Shown: positions 35,019 through 43,160, counted from the stretch's first letter. The stretch is 64,000 bases of DNA from Paenibacillus rigui (GCF_002234615.1 NZ_NMQW01000017.1:124001-188000); one strand, 5' to 3'. Notes: generated by a model from the sequence alone, not told the origin. A program made the numbers and translations.

Positions 35019-36671
35019 ATGAGCTATAACTGGGTTTTATTCGTATACACGTCCGTTATTTGCACTTCTTCCATTTACTTTGCCAAAACCCCGACCCCGC
35101 TGCTGCTCATATGGACCGGAATCATTTACATAGGGCTTCATTTTATGGATAGGCGCAACAAAGCCAATACCGCTTATACTATTTTTCAAATTATTACGCT
35201 CGTCATCTTTCACAAATTAAGCGTTATGGACTGGTGCCTGCCTCTTTATCTCGCACAAATGGGCAAGCAGTTTTATAGAATCCAGACCCCTGCGAGAGCA
35301 ACAACAATAAGTTTACTTTACATTACCCTGTATGCATTGGTCGCCTTCACGCATATTGAGATTCGATCCTATGAGGTATTTACCTTGCTGTTCAGCTCTA
35401 TCAGCTGCTTCATTCTAGCCATTCTGTACTACCGTTATATTCACGTGATACTGAATCAGACTCAATTACTGGATAATGAAAAGCAGCATCTTAGCACCCA
35501 TGACGCGCTGACAGGACTATATAACTATGAAGAATGTCACCGCCAGCTGGAGCATCTGGTCAACGCCAGACGCCCGATCGTACTGGTTCTGATGGATTGT
35601 AAAGATTTGAAATCGCACAACACGGCGAACGGCTTTAACGGAGTCAATCGGATTCTGAAGCAGGCCGGACAGCTGCTAAGAATTATGTTCCCTGAGGCCC
35701 TCTTCATTTGCCGTTATGGCGGTGATGAATTTGCCATTGTCCTGGAGACGCAGGAAGTAGAACAAACCAAAAGCAGCATTTCCTTATTGCTGGCTTCCGA
35801 ATTTCCTAAGCTGACCGGTATCGAAATCAACTATGGCCTTGCATTCTACCCTACTGATGGCTATACCAAGGATGACTTGATCTCGAATGCGGAGAATACC
35901 TTGTATAATATGAAGCGAGAATCGTGGTTAAAGCGGGAGGAGCACATGCTGCGTTCCGAAAAGCTGCGAGTCGTAGGGGAGTTAGCCTCCGGCATGGCAC
36001 ATGAAATCAGGAATCCTCTGACGACGATCAAAGGCTTCCTGCAATTGTCCAAAGCCGATAACTTCAACATTCGCCCATGGTATGACCTGATTATGGACGA
36101 AATCAAGCGAATGAGCATGCTGACCGCGGAATTTTTACAGTTTTCGAAGCCGCATGCGACTCAGTTCAAGGTTCATTCCATTCAAGATTGCATTCACAGA
36201 GTTATTTCCTTGTTGGATTCCGAATCAGCGCGGCTGGGTCACTATATTGAATTTCAGAATACAGCCCAGCCGATATTTATGCTGATGGATCAAGATAAGA
36301 TGCTGCAGCTGCTGCTCAATTTGATCAAAAATGCTTTTGAGGCTATGCAGGATCAAGGCTATGTTCGGATCAAGCTGATGTATTCCGAAAAGCATGCCAT
36401 AATCGAAGTATCGGATACAGGCAAGGGCATTCCGGAATCAGAGCTGGACCAAATCTTCCTTCCTTTCTATACGACGAAGGATTCGGGTACGGGCCTTGGA
36501 CTGTCGATATGTCATAAGATTGTACAAGACCACGAAGGAACGATGGAAGTGGAAAGCGAGCTGGGCAAAGGAACAAAATTCATTATTACGGTGCCGACTG
36601 CTTCCCAAGATACGCCCCCAAGGGTAGTTCCTAATGAAAAAAGCGCCGCAGATAGACACGTATCCATTTAG
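35019..36671 (+). CDS. Membrane histidine kinase containing an intact GGDEF domain
   Basis: The 550-residue protein has an N-terminal membrane region of about five or six helices (1-145), a GGDEF domain (about 150-300) with the complete catalytic motif in RYGGDEFAI (234-238), then a KinA-like transmitter with phospho-acceptor His328 in GMAHEIRNPLTTIKG, N-box NLIKNAFEAM, G1 DTGKG (466-470) and G2 GTGLGL (490-495). GGDEF domains make cyclic-di-GMP, while the transmitter resembles kinases that feed sporulation-type phosphorelays. The usual (D/E)xLxR-type inhibitory site is not evident. It stands alone; no response regulator is adjacent. A strong terminator follows. Confidence 0.9.
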   Translation: MSYNWVLFVYTSVICTSSIYFAKTPTPLLLIWTGIIYIGLHFMDRRNKANTAYTIFQIITLVIFHKLSVMDWCLPLYLAQMGKQFYRIQTPARATTISLLYITLYALVAFTHIEIRSYEVFTLLFSSISCFILAILYYRYIHVILNQTQLLDNEKQHLSTHDALTGLYNYEECHRQLEHLVNARRPIVLVLMDCKDLKSHNTANGFNGVNRILKQAGQLLRIMFPEALFICRYGGDEFAIVLETQEVEQTKSSISLLLASEFPKLTGIEINYGLAFYPTDGYTKDDLISNAENTLYNMKRESWLKREEHMLRSEKLRVVGELASGMAHEIRNPLTTIKGFLQLSKADNFNIRPWYDLIMDEIKRMSMLTAEFLQFSKPHATQFKVHSIQDCIHRVISLLDSESARLGHYIEFQNTAQPIFMLMDQDKMLQLLLNLIKNAFEAMQDQGYVRIKLMYSEKHAIIEVSDTGKGIPESELDQIFLPFYTTKDSGTGLGLSICHKIVQDHEGTMEVESELGKGTKFIITVPTASQDTPPRVVPNEKSAADRHVSI

Positions 36672-36687
36672 CGGCATTCAAAGCAAA

Positions 36688-36736
36688 AGAAGCACGGCTG
36701 AGACCCGCAAGGATCCTCGCCGCGCTTCTTTTTTCT
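36688..36736. terminator. Terminator of the GGDEF-kinase gene
   Basis: AGAAGCaCGGC pairs with GCCGcGCTTCT and is followed by six T residues; the minus-strand side is also usable for the YuiD-like gene. Confidence 0.85.
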
Positions 36737-36739
36737 TTT

Positions 36740-37201
36740 CTAAGCCTTTGACTCCAATGCATAGCTCAAAGCCCCCGTGCATATGCCTAACATGGCTCCG
36801 GCAAGCACCTCTTCGGGGAGATGGCCCAATCGTTCCTCAAGCTGTTTTCTTTTCCTCTCGTGAACCAGTTCGGGATGCTGCTCCGCGAGCCAGACAATCG
36901 TATTTTCAAGTTCATTGACCTCGGTGGCAATATTGCCCGCCTGTCTGCGAATCCCCATCGCGTCGTACATAACAATCAAGCTCAAAATGCTGGCTATCGC
37001 AAAATGGACCGAAGAAACCCCTTTTTTAAAGCCGACATACGAAGCTAATGCCGCTACGCCGGCTGAATGGGAGCTTGGCATGCCCCCTGTCTTCAGCATG
37101 TCGATCCAGTTCCATCTCCCTGTTTCGGCATACCGGACAGGCACCTTCACAACTTGTGCAAGACCAATTGTTGTCAACGCCGTGATAAAGGCTCGATTCA
37201 T
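36740..37201 (-). CDS. Divergent PAP2 family membrane protein (YuiD-like, DUF212)
   Basis: The 153-residue protein with three or four hydrophobic segments carries the divergent acid-phosphatase/vanadium-peroxidase motif GGMPSSHSAGVAALA (residues 39-53) and YDAMGIRRQAG (79-89), the hallmarks of YuiD/DUF212. Activity on lipid phosphates has been proposed for such proteins but is not established. A coiled segment (HERKRKQLEERLGHLPEEV) precedes the C-terminal helix. Confidence 0.9.
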   Translation of the reverse strand: MNRAFITALTTIGLAQVVKVPVRYAETGRWNWIDMLKTGGMPSSHSAGVAALASYVGFKKGVSSVHFAIASILSLIVMYDAMGIRRQAGNIATEVNELENTIVWLAEQHPELVHERKRKQLEERLGHLPEEVLAGAMLGICTGALSYALESKA

Positions 37202-37273
37202 GCAATCACCTCTGTCTTATGATCCTTAGACCTTTCGTTTTCTATTCGCCTGCAGGTCCTAGGAATCGTTTCC

Positions 37274-38872
37274 CTATAATGCCTCCAACAGCAGCGCACT
37301 ATCCGGTTCATTCCACTGAATGGACACATCAAATAGCTGACCTACATCCTGCACTGAAATAGCGGGCTCACCGTCCATGCTTTGTATTTTCCGCTGAGTT
37401 GGCTTGGCTGTACCATCAACTATCACCTGATCCTGATTCACTTGAACCTGGACCTCATGCTGATGAAACCGTACCGTAGCCGATTGCGCCGCTGGCTTCG
37501 GGGCTTCGGATTCCTCCGTTTCATTCAATACCCTCACAGGTATGTATAGTACACCGTTTTGATCATCATGCCTCCGAACCGCTGTGATGGGTTTTCCGTT
37601 GATAAACAGTTGTACCAAAGGCCAATGGTTCATCCCTTCCTTTTGCAGGAGGCTTGGAAGACGTTGGCGTTCGAAAGGAAAAGGGATCGGTTTCAGCCGC
37701 TGCTCGTCATCGTTGTATTCAAACCAGTTGGCATGGAGCGGCGTATACATGAACTGCTTGCCCTGCGGGTCCAGCGCCCAGATTTGAAGCTGTGCATAAA
37801 AGGAATGCAGCTCCTCCTTCATGGGCTTTAGATCCAGCGTAGCCTCCACAGCTCCTCTACCGGTTGTCACGACTCCTCCCCCTAGTTTAGCCGGGATCCC
37901 TCCCTGATTGCTAAATCCTATAAGCTGAATTCCATATTGAATTTCTTGTTCCTCATGAACAGCCACCGAGGAGAACTGAAAACGGAACCTTCTTGAAACT
38001 TCGTCTACTGCATCAGTTCCCTCCGCAGCTTCTTCGGATATTTGTTCCTCCACCAAGTGTTCCCACTGAAGCAGCCTGGGGACGCGGAGTGATTCTTTTG
38101 CCTCCAACCCAGCCGCCTCTTCCCAGTATTTCCTGAGAGCAGGAATCGTTTCCGCCATAGGGATATAATCATTCTCCTGACGCAAAAAATAGGCAACTTC
38201 TTTGGGACTGACAGGTGGAGGGTAAATCCCGACGCCGAATAACAGCACATAATCCTCAGCCATAATTTCATCAGGCTCCCACTTATGGGAATAAGGCAGC
38301 TTGCTGTCCTGCCAACGGACCGGGTAACCGCCCAGCTGTCTTATTTGCGACCATTGATTTGACTCCATCAGCTCATCGGGGTAAATCCCTTCCTTCTGGT
38401 GAAGCCAGTAATATGTAAAATGGTGCCCATATTCATGAATGAAGATGCGTTCCACCGGAACGGCTTCTACCTCAAATACACGAATGGTACGGGTAGTTTT
38501 ATCGTAATGACCTACTCGGGAACCGCTTTTCCCTGTACTTTTTTCAGGTGAAAGGATCACCTTTTTCAAATCCGAAAGCTCTACTCCATGGCCGCAACCG
38601 AGCAGCGTGCTGTATAATCCCTTCAGCCGCTCCTCGCCCCACATGCTGCTATAGCTTTCAAATTGAATTCCCTCTGGGCTGAGATACATAGCAATCGGAG
38701 CCCCTCCTCCTGCCTGGCTGTCCAAGGTCAGCAGCCCTAGCCAGCACGTCAGCACCAGAAAAATCAGCATTCCGGCTCTTCGCTTCATAACCGGACTACG
38801 GAATCCAATTATTGGGCTTAAACCCGTCTCCAGCCTGACTAGAAACCTTTTTCTAAAGGTTATTCCTCTCAT
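37274..38872 (-). CDS. Putative secreted HEXXH metalloprotease with C-terminal stalk-like domain
   Basis: The 532-residue protein carries HEYGHH (His146, Glu147, His150), a zinc metallopeptidase motif, with Glu202 or Glu206 in the PDEIMAEDYV segment as a likely third ligand of a gluzincin-type site. A hydrophobic segment at about 33-50 (MLIFLVLTCWLGLLTL) is a signal or anchor after a long basic N-tail. The ATG at 38872 has GAGGAG upstream, whereas Met29 (38788), which would give a more normal signal peptide, lacks one. The C-terminal 130 residues contain a copper-amine-oxidase-like domain (VQLFINGKPITAV; LYIPVRVL; VQDVGQLFDVSIQWN). A perfect cre site precedes it. Substrate unknown. Confidence 0.72.
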   Translation of the reverse strand: MRGITFRKRFLVRLETGLSPIIGFRSPVMKRRAGMLIFLVLTCWLGLLTLDSQAGGGAPIAMYLSPEGIQFESYSSMWGEERLKGLYSTLLGCGHGVELSDLKKVILSPEKSTGKSGSRVGHYDKTTRTIRVFEVEAVPVERIFIHEYGHHFTYYWLHQKEGIYPDELMESNQWSQIRQLGGYPVRWQDSKLPYSHKWEPDEIMAEDYVLLFGVGIYPPPVSPKEVAYFLRQENDYIPMAETIPALRKYWEEAAGLEAKESLRVPRLLQWEHLVEEQISEEAAEGTDAVDEVSRRFRFQFSSVAVHEEQEIQYGIQLIGFSNQGGIPAKLGGGVVTTGRGAVEATLDLKPMKEELHSFYAQLQIWALDPQGKQFMYTPLHANWFEYNDDEQRLKPIPFPFERQRLPSLLQKEGMNHWPLVQLFINGKPITAVRRHDDQNGVLYIPVRVLNETEESEAPKPAAQSATVRFHQHEVQVQVNQDQVIVDGTAKPTQRKIQSMDGEPAISVQDVGQLFDVSIQWNEPDSALLLEAL

Positions 38873-38896
38873 CGCAGCGGCTCCTCAGCAATAGGT

Positions 38897-38910
38897 TGTT
38901 AGCGCTTACA
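38897..38910. promoter_or_regulatory. CcpA catabolite-responsive element (cre)
   Basis: TGTAAGCGCTAACA on the minus strand matches the cre consensus TGWAARCGYTWNCW at every position. It lies about 25 bp upstream of the metalloprotease start, in a position suited to repression. Confidence 0.7.
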
Positions 38911-38978
38911 AACATAAGCCCATATTACCATAAAATAGCATTCCACCGTGTTAAATTTTTATAAAGATGAGCAGACCT

Positions 38979-39012
38979 AAAAAAGCGCCCCGCTTCTTGA
39001 AGAGCGGAACGC
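38979..39012 (-). terminator. Terminator of the YfhH-like gene
   Basis: On the minus strand GCGTTCCGC pairs with GCGGGGCGC (two central mismatches) and is followed by six T residues. Confidence 0.7.
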
Positions 39013-39028
39013 CGTCTTGTATGCCATT

Positions 39029-39322
39029 CTAAATTCTCGTAAGCATGGATAACGGAAAGCTGGCTTCCTTATCGTTGCCCTGAATCCCCCAACCCATAAT
39101 CCCATTGATGTATTGAAGCTCTAACGGTTCATCGAAGCCCTCCACCTTGTATGTTCCCGGCGGAAAATCCGCTGAATTCAAAGTATAGGCCTTGGCCGTA
39201 TAATATTTGCGTTCGAGCTGCTCTTTCTGGCTTGGAAACTCCACTTTCCCAATCGACTCCAAAATTTCAATCATCTCCGCTTCCAGCTCCGCAAGAGACA
39301 TTTGACTGTATAGCTTCTTCAT
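39029..39322 (-). CDS. DUF1811 (YfhH-like) family protein
   Basis: The 97-residue protein with pattern YSQMSLAELEAEM, then ERKYYTAKAYTLNSADFPPGTYKVEG and a C-terminal SFPLSML fits the Bacillus YfhH/DUF1811 family. Function is unknown; it is small, acidic and cytosolic. The start lies one base downstream of the APH-type kinase stop (minus-strand order kinase then YfhH), so the two genes are probably co-transcribed. Confidence 0.82.
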   Translation of the reverse strand: MKKLYSQMSLAELEAEMIEILESIGKVEFPSQKEQLERKYYTAKAYTLNSADFPPGTYKVEGFDEPLELQYINGIMGWGIQGNDKEASFPLSMLTRI

Positions 39323-39323
39323 T

Positions 39324-40334
39324 TCAATTCAACTCCATTTCTGCTCTGCAAAGCCCGACCAGCTGGACTTTATGGCTTTCCAGCCATGCATGTACTTCTG
39401 CAAAGCTGGCAAGAAACGCCTCCGGCTTGTTCACCTGATCGCCAATAGCCCAATGTCTCCCCAAAAAATGAATACATAACACCAGGCTTCGCAATAAAAC
39501 AAGCTGCGGCAGCGCCTCAATTTCACTGTTGCTCAAGCTTGCTGTCGTGCTGTATCCCTGTACGAAAGCTTCAATCAGTTCCCAATGCTGACGATGATGG
39601 CGAACAAGCTCACTTATAAAAACCGCTGCTTCCATTACACGCAAGTCCGATGTCACGAACTCAAAATCCAGTATGCCAGAAATCCGGCCTCCGTCACTTA
39701 ACACATTCCCGCCAACAAGATCGGAATGAACCAATTGAAACGGCAGCTGCAAAAGCCGTGGCATGTTATGCTCCAATTGTTGAATTGCCTCACGGAGCAG
39801 CTCCGCTTCCCGCGCTTGATTGCCTTCCAGCAATGAATCGATCCATTCGTTTAATTTATCCGGTGTAACAAGCGGATGCACCGCATACAGCTCGTAATAC
39901 GGCTCATATGCCGTTTCCGCCTGAACACGAACCTGAGCCAGCGACGTCACCAATTCTCCTGCCGCCCTACCGATCTGATAGACGTGAGACGCCTTTGCCA
40001 AGTCTGCCCGCTCACCTTCGATATAACGGAACAGCACGGCAATTTTGCCTGGGGATACCCTGCCGTAGAGCTCTCCATCTAACGTTGGTACGGGCTCAGG
40101 AACTTGAAAGGAGAGCTGATGGGATTTAAGCTGCTCCAATACAGCCAGCTCGAATTTCACTTTATCCACGTCGGCATGATTATCATATATTCGAAGCACA
40201 TAAGTGCTTCCGTTATGGGTTACAAAAAGAGTAGTGTTATTTACTCCGCTTTCCTTGCATGCGATGCTCAAATGACTGTCCCCAAAATATTGCCGCAGCA
40301 GCTCATTCAGCTGAGGACTTTGCTCCATGTTCAA
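39324..40334 (-). CDS. APH-family phosphotransferase (homoserine-kinase-II/YtmP-like fold)
   Basis: The 336-residue kinase-fold protein has a nucleotide-binding lobe (NNTTLFVTHNGSTYVLRIYDN with Lys/Arg substitutions), a catalytic loop HSDLVGGNVL (Asp and Asn conserved) and metal site ILDFEF in place of the usual DxD. This arrangement is typical of the broad APH group that phosphorylates small alcohols such as choline, homoserine or aminoglycosides; a specific substrate cannot be given. It lies between a methyltransferase-like gene and the YfhH-like gene in a run of close minus-strand genes. Confidence 0.85.
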   Translation of the reverse strand: MNMEQSPQLNELLRQYFGDSHLSIACKESGVNNTTLFVTHNGSTYVLRIYDNHADVDKVKFELAVLEQLKSHQLSFQVPEPVPTLDGELYGRVSPGKIAVLFRYIEGERADLAKASHVYQIGRAAGELVTSLAQVRVQAETAYEPYYELYAVHPLVTPDKLNEWIDSLLEGNQAREAELLREAIQQLEHNMPRLLQLPFQLVHSDLVGGNVLSDGGRISGILDFEFVTSDLRVMEAAVFISELVRHHRQHWELIEAFVQGYSTTASLSNSEIEALPQLVLLRSLVLCIHFLGRHWAIGDQVNKPEAFLASFAEVHAWLESHKVQLVGLCRAEMELN

Positions 40335-40360
40335 TAACCTTGCCTCCTACTTTCGGTGCT

Positions 40361-41305
40361 TTAGCCGCGAGGGCTTGCAGAAAATCCCGCTGTAATATAC
40401 TGCTTCTCCGGGCTTTGCAGCCATACCCAGCATTTGAACATTTGTGTGGAGGGGCTCAGTTGGTCGTGGAAATCTTTGAGTCCCAACACAGCCGCTTCCA
40501 TCCCGTACTGTCCGAACGCCCGGAATAAATACCGGATGCGCTCGTCTTCCGTTTGCAATCCATACAGCCCGTCAAGCAACGCTTGGTTGCTCGAATCCAA
40601 TCGAATCATATCCGACCACATGATCACTCGCCCATCCGGCTTCAGCAAAGACAGGAGCAGTCGGTTATAGTCCGTGACCAAGCTGTTACGCAAGGCAGAC
40701 AACGCGTCGATAATTTGACGGATGTCCTGCTCCGCATATTGGGAAGCATAGCCTGCAAACTGGGTCAATGCATGGATATAGAACAACTGCGTATGCACTG
40801 AAGAGGAAATAACCAGCGAAAAGCTTTTTTTCCATTGAGGCAGTACATCATTGCGCTTCGCACGAAATGCACTCTCTCTTATAAAAGCAGCCATCTCCGC
40901 CGCAGGAGCTTGATTCAGAAGCATTTCTTCCCACGTTTCATAGAACTGGATCTGGTCCAGCCCCGTATAATCAATATTAGTAAACGATTTAATTCGACCG
41001 GACGCGAGGCCTCCGCTTTGCCCGATGACTTCTTCAATCACATTGTCTTCCGTATCCATTACGGTTACCTCGGTAAAGTGCTCCGTTAGGCCGGGAAGAT
41101 CCACATCACCGTGAGTTCCCGCCCCCAACACGATAACTTGGTCTTTTACTTTCAAAAGACCGATGCTGTGCTCTATCAGCTGCCGTATATGAAATCGATG
41201 GGTCCCCCACTCTTTGTCACCCCAATCGATTGACGAATGTTGAATATGCTCCTGCTCGGCTTGCTGCATATGTAATGGTTGAAAAGAACGTTGAAATTCC
41301 CTCAT
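40361..41305 (-). CDS. Class I SAM methyltransferase-like protein, unknown substrate
   Basis: The 314-residue protein starts at ATG 41305 (AGAGGG 6 bases upstream); a GTG start 6 codons earlier is less likely. Residues 56-85 contain QVIVLGAGTHGDVDLPGL and then VTVMDTEDN, which resembles SAM motif I with its acidic loop, and LLKPDGRVIMWSD resembles a post-motif strand. The middle contains a helical insertion (about 125-230). The fold is recognisable but no family is; it could be a degenerate or non-methylating relative. It lies 26 bp upstream of the kinase gene and is probably co-transcribed with it. Confidence 0.65.
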   Translation of the reverse strand: MREFQRSFQPLHMQQAEQEHIQHSSIDWGDKEWGTHRFHIRQLIEHSIGLLKVKDQVIVLGAGTHGDVDLPGLTEHFTEVTVMDTEDNVIEEVIGQSGGLASGRIKSFTNIDYTGLDQIQFYETWEEMLLNQAPAAEMAAFIRESAFRAKRNDVLPQWKKSFSLVISSSVHTQLFYIHALTQFAGYASQYAEQDIRQIIDALSALRNSLVTDYNRLLLSLLKPDGRVIMWSDMIRLDSSNQALLDGLYGLQTEDERIRYLFRAFGQYGMEAAVLGLKDFHDQLSPSTQMFKCWVWLQSPEKQYITAGFSASPRG

Positions 41306-41439
41306 GTTGAGCCCTCTTTCCACAGATAAGTTATGCTAGTATTATAACATAGGGATTTGCTCGTTCGCTCTTGAAACTTTGCACCGGAGGTCGACAGATC
41401 ATCTTAAATTACATGTTAAAATTTTTTTGAGATAAAATG

Positions 41440-41468
41440 TTGACAACCTTCAAATACCTTGGTATATT
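41440..41468 (+). promoter_or_regulatory. Sigma-A promoter of tRNA-Val
   Basis: TTGACA (41440-41445), 17 bases, TATATT (41463-41468), with the tRNA starting 36 bp further on. Confidence 0.8.
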
Positions 41469-41503
41469 ATTACTTGTCGCTAAAACAAACGACAACTTCA
41501 TAC

Positions 41504-41575
41504 GACTTGTTAGCTCAGCGGGAGAGCACTATCTTGACAGGGTAGGGGTCGCTGGTTCGAACCCAGCACAGGTCA
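41504..41575 (+). tRNA. tRNA-Val (anticodon GAC)
   Basis: Cloverleaf: acceptor GACTTGT with ACAGGTC (one G-U), D-arm GCTC..GAGC, anticodon arm CTATC-TTGACAG-GGTAG, T-arm GCTGG-TTCGAAC-CCAGC, discriminator A. CCA is not encoded. It is a lone tRNA with its own promoter and terminator. Confidence 0.93.
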
Positions 41576-41583
41576 TACAGAAA

Positions 41584-41618
41584 CAAAAAAAGCCTAAGTA
41601 ATTAGGCTTTTTTTGTTT
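41584..41618. terminator. Terminator of tRNA-Val
   Basis: AAAAAAGCCTAA-GTAA-TTAGGCTTTTTTT, perfect stem with T-runs on both strands. Confidence 0.92.
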
Positions 41619-41624
41619 TATAAA

Positions 41625-41645
41625 GAAAAAATCCCCTGCAGGGGA
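41625..41645 (-). terminator. Palindromic terminator of the 41647 gene
   Basis: AATCCCCTGCAGGGGATT is a perfect palindrome abutting the TAA stop. The minus strand continues with six T residues. Confidence 0.75.
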
Positions 41646-41646
41646 T

Positions 41647-41868
41647 TTAGAAAAGCAGAGCAATTGCCAATAAATCAAATAATGCAAGGGTTATAATGGG
41701 GTTAAAGCCGAACCCAAGCATTGAAGTTCTTGCTCGCCCGCAGGAAGTATCTATACAGACATGAGTTGAATCAACTTTGACAATCGTGCCTACGTAGATC
41801 TTACCGTTAGTGGTCCGAATTCGAACATTTCTATTCTTATACCGCTTGCACAAACAATACATGCTCAT
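41647..41868 (-). CDS. Small unknown protein with Sm-like pattern and C-terminal hydrophobic tail
   Basis: The 73-residue protein is not recognised as a family. The first half (NVRIRTTNGKIYVGTIVKVD, then STHVCIDTS) has the 'basic strand, Gly, strand with G.I..VD..H' pattern of Sm/LSM-like small beta barrels. The last 18 residues (IITLALFDLLAIALLF) form a hydrophobic helix that could anchor it in the membrane. Three Cys residues occur (Cys5, Cys7 and one pair-forming candidate). AGGATGTGAG lies before the ATG. Role unknown. Confidence 0.6.
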   Translation of the reverse strand: MSMYCLCKRYKNRNVRIRTTNGKIYVGTIVKVDSTHVCIDTSCGRARTSMLGFGFNPIITLALFDLLAIALLF

Positions 41869-41949
41869 GGAATCTCACATCCTTTCACTTCATCTATTAA
41901 TAGATTATGAGAAAAGGACAAGAATGTGAGGGCAGCAGTATGCTATTTT

Positions 41950-42201
41950 TCAATCTCTGGGATAATCGACTTTCATAATATCCATGAAAGGAACCTTGAC
42001 GGTCTCCCCGTCCCTAACAATATGTACCTTGCCTGTACGCGAGTCCATCGTGGTAATCAGACCGCGAACCGGCTCCTCCCATCCCCACACCGTCAGCACG
42101 ATCTCGGCCTTCTCCTGTTTGGCCTCCACCAGTTGATTTCCGAGCTCCTCCAGAACAAATTCATCCCGGGTCGGACGTTTGGCCACCTTCTGCTTTGCCA
42201 T
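41950..42201 (-). CDS. YolD-like small protein
   Basis: The 83-residue protein has a basic N-terminus (AKQKVAKRPTRDEF) followed by a short helical stretch and three strands (EIVLTVWGWEEPVRGLITTMD; GKVHIVRD; VKVPFMDIMKVDY), the pattern of YolD-like proteins, often encoded beside DNA polymerase IV/UvrX. No such polymerase is nearby here, so the link to repair is not supported. ATG 42201 is preferred: AAGGGG lies 8 bases upstream, while the ATG two codons earlier is only 2 bases from it. Confidence 0.65.
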   Translation of the reverse strand: MAKQKVAKRPTRDEFVLEELGNQLVEAKQEKAEIVLTVWGWEEPVRGLITTMDSRTGKVHIVRDGETVKVPFMDIMKVDYPRD

Positions 42202-42308
42202 CTCCATATCCCCTTAGTTACTTTGTATTCATATCAGATTTGGATTAAAGCTGTATATGTTTACTTATCTTAACACTTTCGCTATTCGGGGAACACCCCC
42301 AAAGTAAA

Positions 42309-42340
42309 GAGAAGGGTCCAGGAATATCCCGGCCCTTCTC
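42309..42340 (-). terminator. Terminator of the coiled-coil gene
   Basis: GAGAAGGGtCCaGG pairs with CCcGGcCCTTCTC, a long stem with few mismatches. The minus strand follows with a T-rich CTCTTTAC. Confidence 0.6.
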
Positions 42341-42349
42341 AAAGTGATG

Positions 42350-42625
42350 CTACTGCTGTTGACTGGAAGAACTATCCGCATTGGATTCTGAGTCTGAATT
42401 CGAATCGGAGCCTGATCTCGACGACCTCGATTGTGCGCCTGATCCGTCAACGGCAGACTGCAGCTCCTCAAGCTGCTGTGAATTTTGTTCCACCTGCTGT
42501 TGAATTTGCTCCAGCTGTTGAACATGGACCTCCTGAGCCAATTGCTCTGTTGCTTGGGTAACCTGCTGTACCTGCTCGGCTGTTTCCTGTATTTTTTGCT
42601 CCAGCTGCTTATCCTCCTGTGCCAT
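42350..42625 (-). CDS. Gln-rich coiled-coil protein with Ser/Asp-rich tail
   Basis: The 91-residue protein begins at ATG 42625, 10 bases after AGGAGG. Residues 1-58 are a heptad-like coiled coil dominated by Gln and Glu (EDKQLEQKIQETAEQVQQ; LEQIQQQVEQNSQQLEEL). The last 30 residues are almost only Ser, Asp, Asn, Gly and Gln. A second frame over the same DNA is also open but gives an Arg/Ser-rich sequence without structure, so I reject it. The composition suggests a disordered or spore/surface-associated protein; function unknown. Confidence 0.6.
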   Translation of the reverse strand: MAQEDKQLEQKIQETAEQVQQVTQATEQLAQEVHVQQLEQIQQQVEQNSQQLEELQSAVDGSGAQSRSSRSGSDSNSDSESNADSSSSQQQ

Positions 42626-42681
42626 GCGCAACACACCTCCTTGAGAGTTAACCCTCTAAGGATTTGTCAGATTCTGTTTAT

Positions 42682-43011
42682 TTATTCCCCAAAAAAGCGA
42701 TCCCGCTCCACCTTTGCAATCCTCAGTCCAAATGACTTATACCAGGTGCTTTTCCCCTTTTCTTGCGCTATCCGATGCAGGGCATGTTCCTTCCAGCCTT
42801 GAATCGCTTCCGGTGAGTCCCAGTAGGAGACGGTTATTCCAACTCCATTCTCATCCCGTACACTCTCCACTCCCAAAAATCCTTGCTGCTGCGAGGCCAG
42901 CTCGCCCATCAAATCCGCCATCTTCCCGTACCCTTCTTCCCCTTCGGTTCTTAACGAAGTAAAGATAACGGCATAGTACGGCGGCTGCGGAGTTTTGGCT
43001 ATTTCACTCAT
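42682..43011 (-). CDS. Antibiotic biosynthesis monooxygenase (ABM) family protein
   Basis: The 109-residue ferredoxin-like protein has the ABM pattern: YYAVIFTSLRTEG, then a helix ending FLGVESVRDENGVGITVSYWDSPEAIQGWKEH with the conserved Trp-Lys-x-His, plus AQEKGKSTWYKSF near the end. Members act as dimeric heme- or quinone-modifying enzymes or have no known activity; no context narrows it. A minus-strand promoter (TTGAAT, 17 bp, TATTAT at 43107-43079) and GGAGTGAAG ribosome site support expression on its own. Confidence 0.85.
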   Translation of the reverse strand: MSEIAKTPQPPYYAVIFTSLRTEGEEGYGKMADLMGELASQQQGFLGVESVRDENGVGITVSYWDSPEAIQGWKEHALHRIAQEKGKSTWYKSFGLRIAKVERDRFFGE

Positions 43012-43078
43012 CTAAAACTTCACTCCAATTTCATTTTATTTTAAGGTTTTTTTCAGCCATTTTTAATAACTGCCTCCT

Positions 43079-43107
43079 ATAATAAGAGATGTTGATCCCA
43101 CATTCAA
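43079..43107 (-). promoter_or_regulatory. Sigma-A promoter of the ABM-family gene
   Basis: Minus strand: TTGAAT (43107-43102), 17 bases, TATTAT (43084-43079), about 70 bp upstream of the ATG. Confidence 0.65.
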
Positions 43108-43119
43108 CATATATCACGT

Positions 43120-43160
43120 AATCCCTGCCGTCGCTGCCATCGACGCGACAGGGATTTTTT
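43120..43160 (+). terminator. Terminator-like hairpin with the T-run on the plus strand
   Basis: AATCCCTG-CCGTCG pairs with CGACG-CGACAGGGATT and is followed by TTTT on the plus strand, yet no plus-strand gene precedes it. Confidence 0.55.

Noticed and set aside
42265-42636. Second frame over the Gln-rich coiled-coil gene
   Set aside because: Gives an Arg/Ser/Gln-rich sequence without heptads and without a ribosome site; the 42350-42625 frame has AGGAGG correctly spaced.
43020-43070. Nine-codon upstream frame (MAEKNLKIK) before the ABM gene
   Set aside because: Its apparent AGGAGG lies at or before the predicted transcription start, so it is unlikely to be in the mRNA; too short to support.
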